Source of the DNA: Frankia sp.
GTDB lineage: Bacteria > Actinomycetota > Actinomycetes > Frankiales > Frankiaceae
Assembly: GCA_019689615.1 (NCBI GenBank)
Contig: JADGHD010000255.1
Location: forward strand, 1-7,153
DNA: 7,153 nucleotides
Direction of reading: 5' to 3'
This document shows positions 6,212 through 7,153 of this stretch, piece by piece; positions within the stretch are counted from its first letter, which is position 1; each line of letters starts with the position of its first letter. The notes under the pieces were generated by a model, which saw only the letters and a list, made by a program, of their open reading frames with translations, ran no database searches and was not told the DNA's origin. The position numbers and the translations under genes are program-made.

Positions 6212-7153
6212 TCATTCCGGTTCCTCCTTGACCCGGGCCACAAGCTGGGTGGGGTTGACGAACCGCAGGGCGATCAGCAGCAGGACGAGCATCATCGATG
6301 TGTAGATCACGGCCATCGCGTCGACCGACTGCTGGGCCCGGATACCAGCGGCGGACATCGAGTAGTAGAGGGCGACGACAAGCGTCTGCGAGTCCGGCCC
6401 CGCGGTGAGGAAGGTCAGCTCGAACATGCCGACCGTCCGCACCAGCACCAGGATCGACGCCGCCAGGATGCCCGGGATCAGCAGCGGGGCGAGGATCCGC
6501 AGGAACACCTGGTAGGTGCGGGCGCCGCACATCCGGGCGGCCTTCTCGATGGACGGGTCGATCTGCTCGATGAACGGCGTCATCGTCAGGATGACGAACG
6601 GGACCGACGGCACCAGGTTCGCCAGCACGACGCCGGACATGTGGCCGGCGAAGCCGTACTTGTAGAGCACGGTCGCCAGCGGGATGCCGTAGGTGATCGG
6701 CGGCATGAGGATCGGCAGCAGGAACAGCAGCAGGAGCGCGCGCCGCCCCGGGAACGACCGGCGGGCGAGCACGTACGCCGCCGGCACCCCGATCAGCACC
6801 GAGAGGCCCACGACCAGCAGCGAGATCTGGATGGTGACCTTCAGGACCTCGAACAGGCCGAACTCGTCCCACGCCTGCTCGTACCAGCGGGTCGTGTAGG
6901 ACTGGGGCAGCCAGGTGTCGAACCAGCGGGTGCCGAACGAGCTGACGACCACCGAGCCGATCAGCGCGAAAAGGTTGATCAGGAAGAACGCGACGCCACC
7001 CCAGACCAGCCAGGCGCCGGGCCGGGCGACCAGCCGGAACCGCGGCCGGCCGCGGCCAGCGCCGCCGTCCCCGGTACTGGTGCTGGTGGCGGGCGCGCTG
7101 GCGGCCGGGCCGGTGGCCGGGCCGGCCGGACCGGTGCCGACGGTGCCGGTGAC
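6212..7153 (-). CDS. ABC transporter permease, PotC-like (5' end outside window)
   Basis: 313 residues are visible. The frame has no stop up to the right edge and no ATG, GTG or TTG between 7153 and 6953. A GTG at 6952 would cut off the first membrane segment, so the true start lies beyond the window. A Pro/Ala/Thr/Gly-rich cytoplasmic N-terminus (visible residues 1-45) precedes six likely membrane segments at about 46-66, 105-129, 138-160, 174-195, 222-243 and 279-298. The permease EAA loop that contacts the ATPase is EKAARMCGARTYQVF, continuing to LAPLLIPG (about 203-228). The layout resembles the spermidine/putrescine/iron-type binding-protein-dependent permeases. Its place upstream of manD and uxuB suggests import of a uronate or other sugar acid, but the substrate cannot be read from the sequence. 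Partner permease, ATPase and binding protein are presumably further upstream. Confidence 0.88.
   Translation of the reverse strand, partial: VTGTVGTGPAGPATGPAASAPATSTSTGDGGAGRGRPRFRLVARPGAWLVWGGVAFFLINLFALIGSVVVSSFGTRWFDTWLPQSYTTRWYEQAWDEFGLFEVLKVTIQISLLVVGLSVLIGVPAAYVLARRSFPGRRALLLLFLLPILMPPITYGIPLATVLYKYGFAGHMSGVVLANLVPSVPFVILTMTPFIEQIDPSIEKAARMCGARTYQVFLRILAPLLIPGILAASILVLVRTVGMFELTFLTAGPDSQTLVVALYYSMSAAGIRAQQSVDAMAVIYTSMMLVLLLIALRFVNPTQLVARVKEEPE

Noticed and set aside
5548..6231. Open + strand frame opposite manD (also 4969-5508 and 3749-4480)
   Set aside because: These are antisense to well-supported genes, with no family resemblance and compositions imposed by the opposite strand.
6950..6952. 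GTG as the start of the ABC permease
   Set aside because: Starting here would remove a clear membrane segment encoded just upstream in the same open frame, which continues to the window edge.

Overview
The window is very G+C-rich, with almost every third codon position G or C. GTG starts, 4-base start/stop overlaps and a probable leaderless mRNA fit a high-GC actinobacterium. The proteins have a Frankia-like or related soil-actinomycete flavour, but that is an impression and not a database result. No RNA gene, mobile element or CRISPR array is visible.

Left part (1-2057, + strand): the acidic, low-complexity C-terminus of an unidentified protein overlaps by four bases (ATGA) a membrane-anchored DsbA-like thiol oxidoreductase with a CPAC active site. 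A dienelactone-hydrolase-family enzyme with a Cys/Asp/His triad follows and has its own ribosome binding site. It ends at a perfect 12-bp inverted repeat, a probable terminator shared with the convergent gene.

Middle (2036-3268): a bcp-type peroxiredoxin runs on the - strand, apparently from a leaderless promoter. Divergent from it, an extended -10 promoter could drive a roughly 200-nt leader and then a small RpiB/LacA/LacB-family protein on the + strand. That protein keeps the family's Cys and Asn/Arg signatures but has lost two normally conserved histidines.

Right part (3383-7153, - strand, read right to left): a catabolic operon enters from beyond the right edge. It holds an ABC permease (5' end outside the window), then D-mannonate dehydratase (manD) 19 nt later, then a UxuB-type fructuronate reductase/D-mannonate oxidoreductase whose GTG start overlaps the manD stop (GTGA). 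UxuB and ManD catalyse consecutive steps, D-fructuronate to D-mannonate to 2-keto-3-deoxy-D-gluconate (KDG), so this looks like a hexuronate or sugar-acid uptake and breakdown module. The permease's substrate, the rest of the transporter, any regulator, and the KDG kinase/aldolase are not in view. A bulged inverted repeat separates this operon from the convergent RpiB-like gene.

I see no clear new biological system. The most distinctive items are the divergent RpiB-like protein with its long leader, and the compact translationally coupled manD-uxuB pair.
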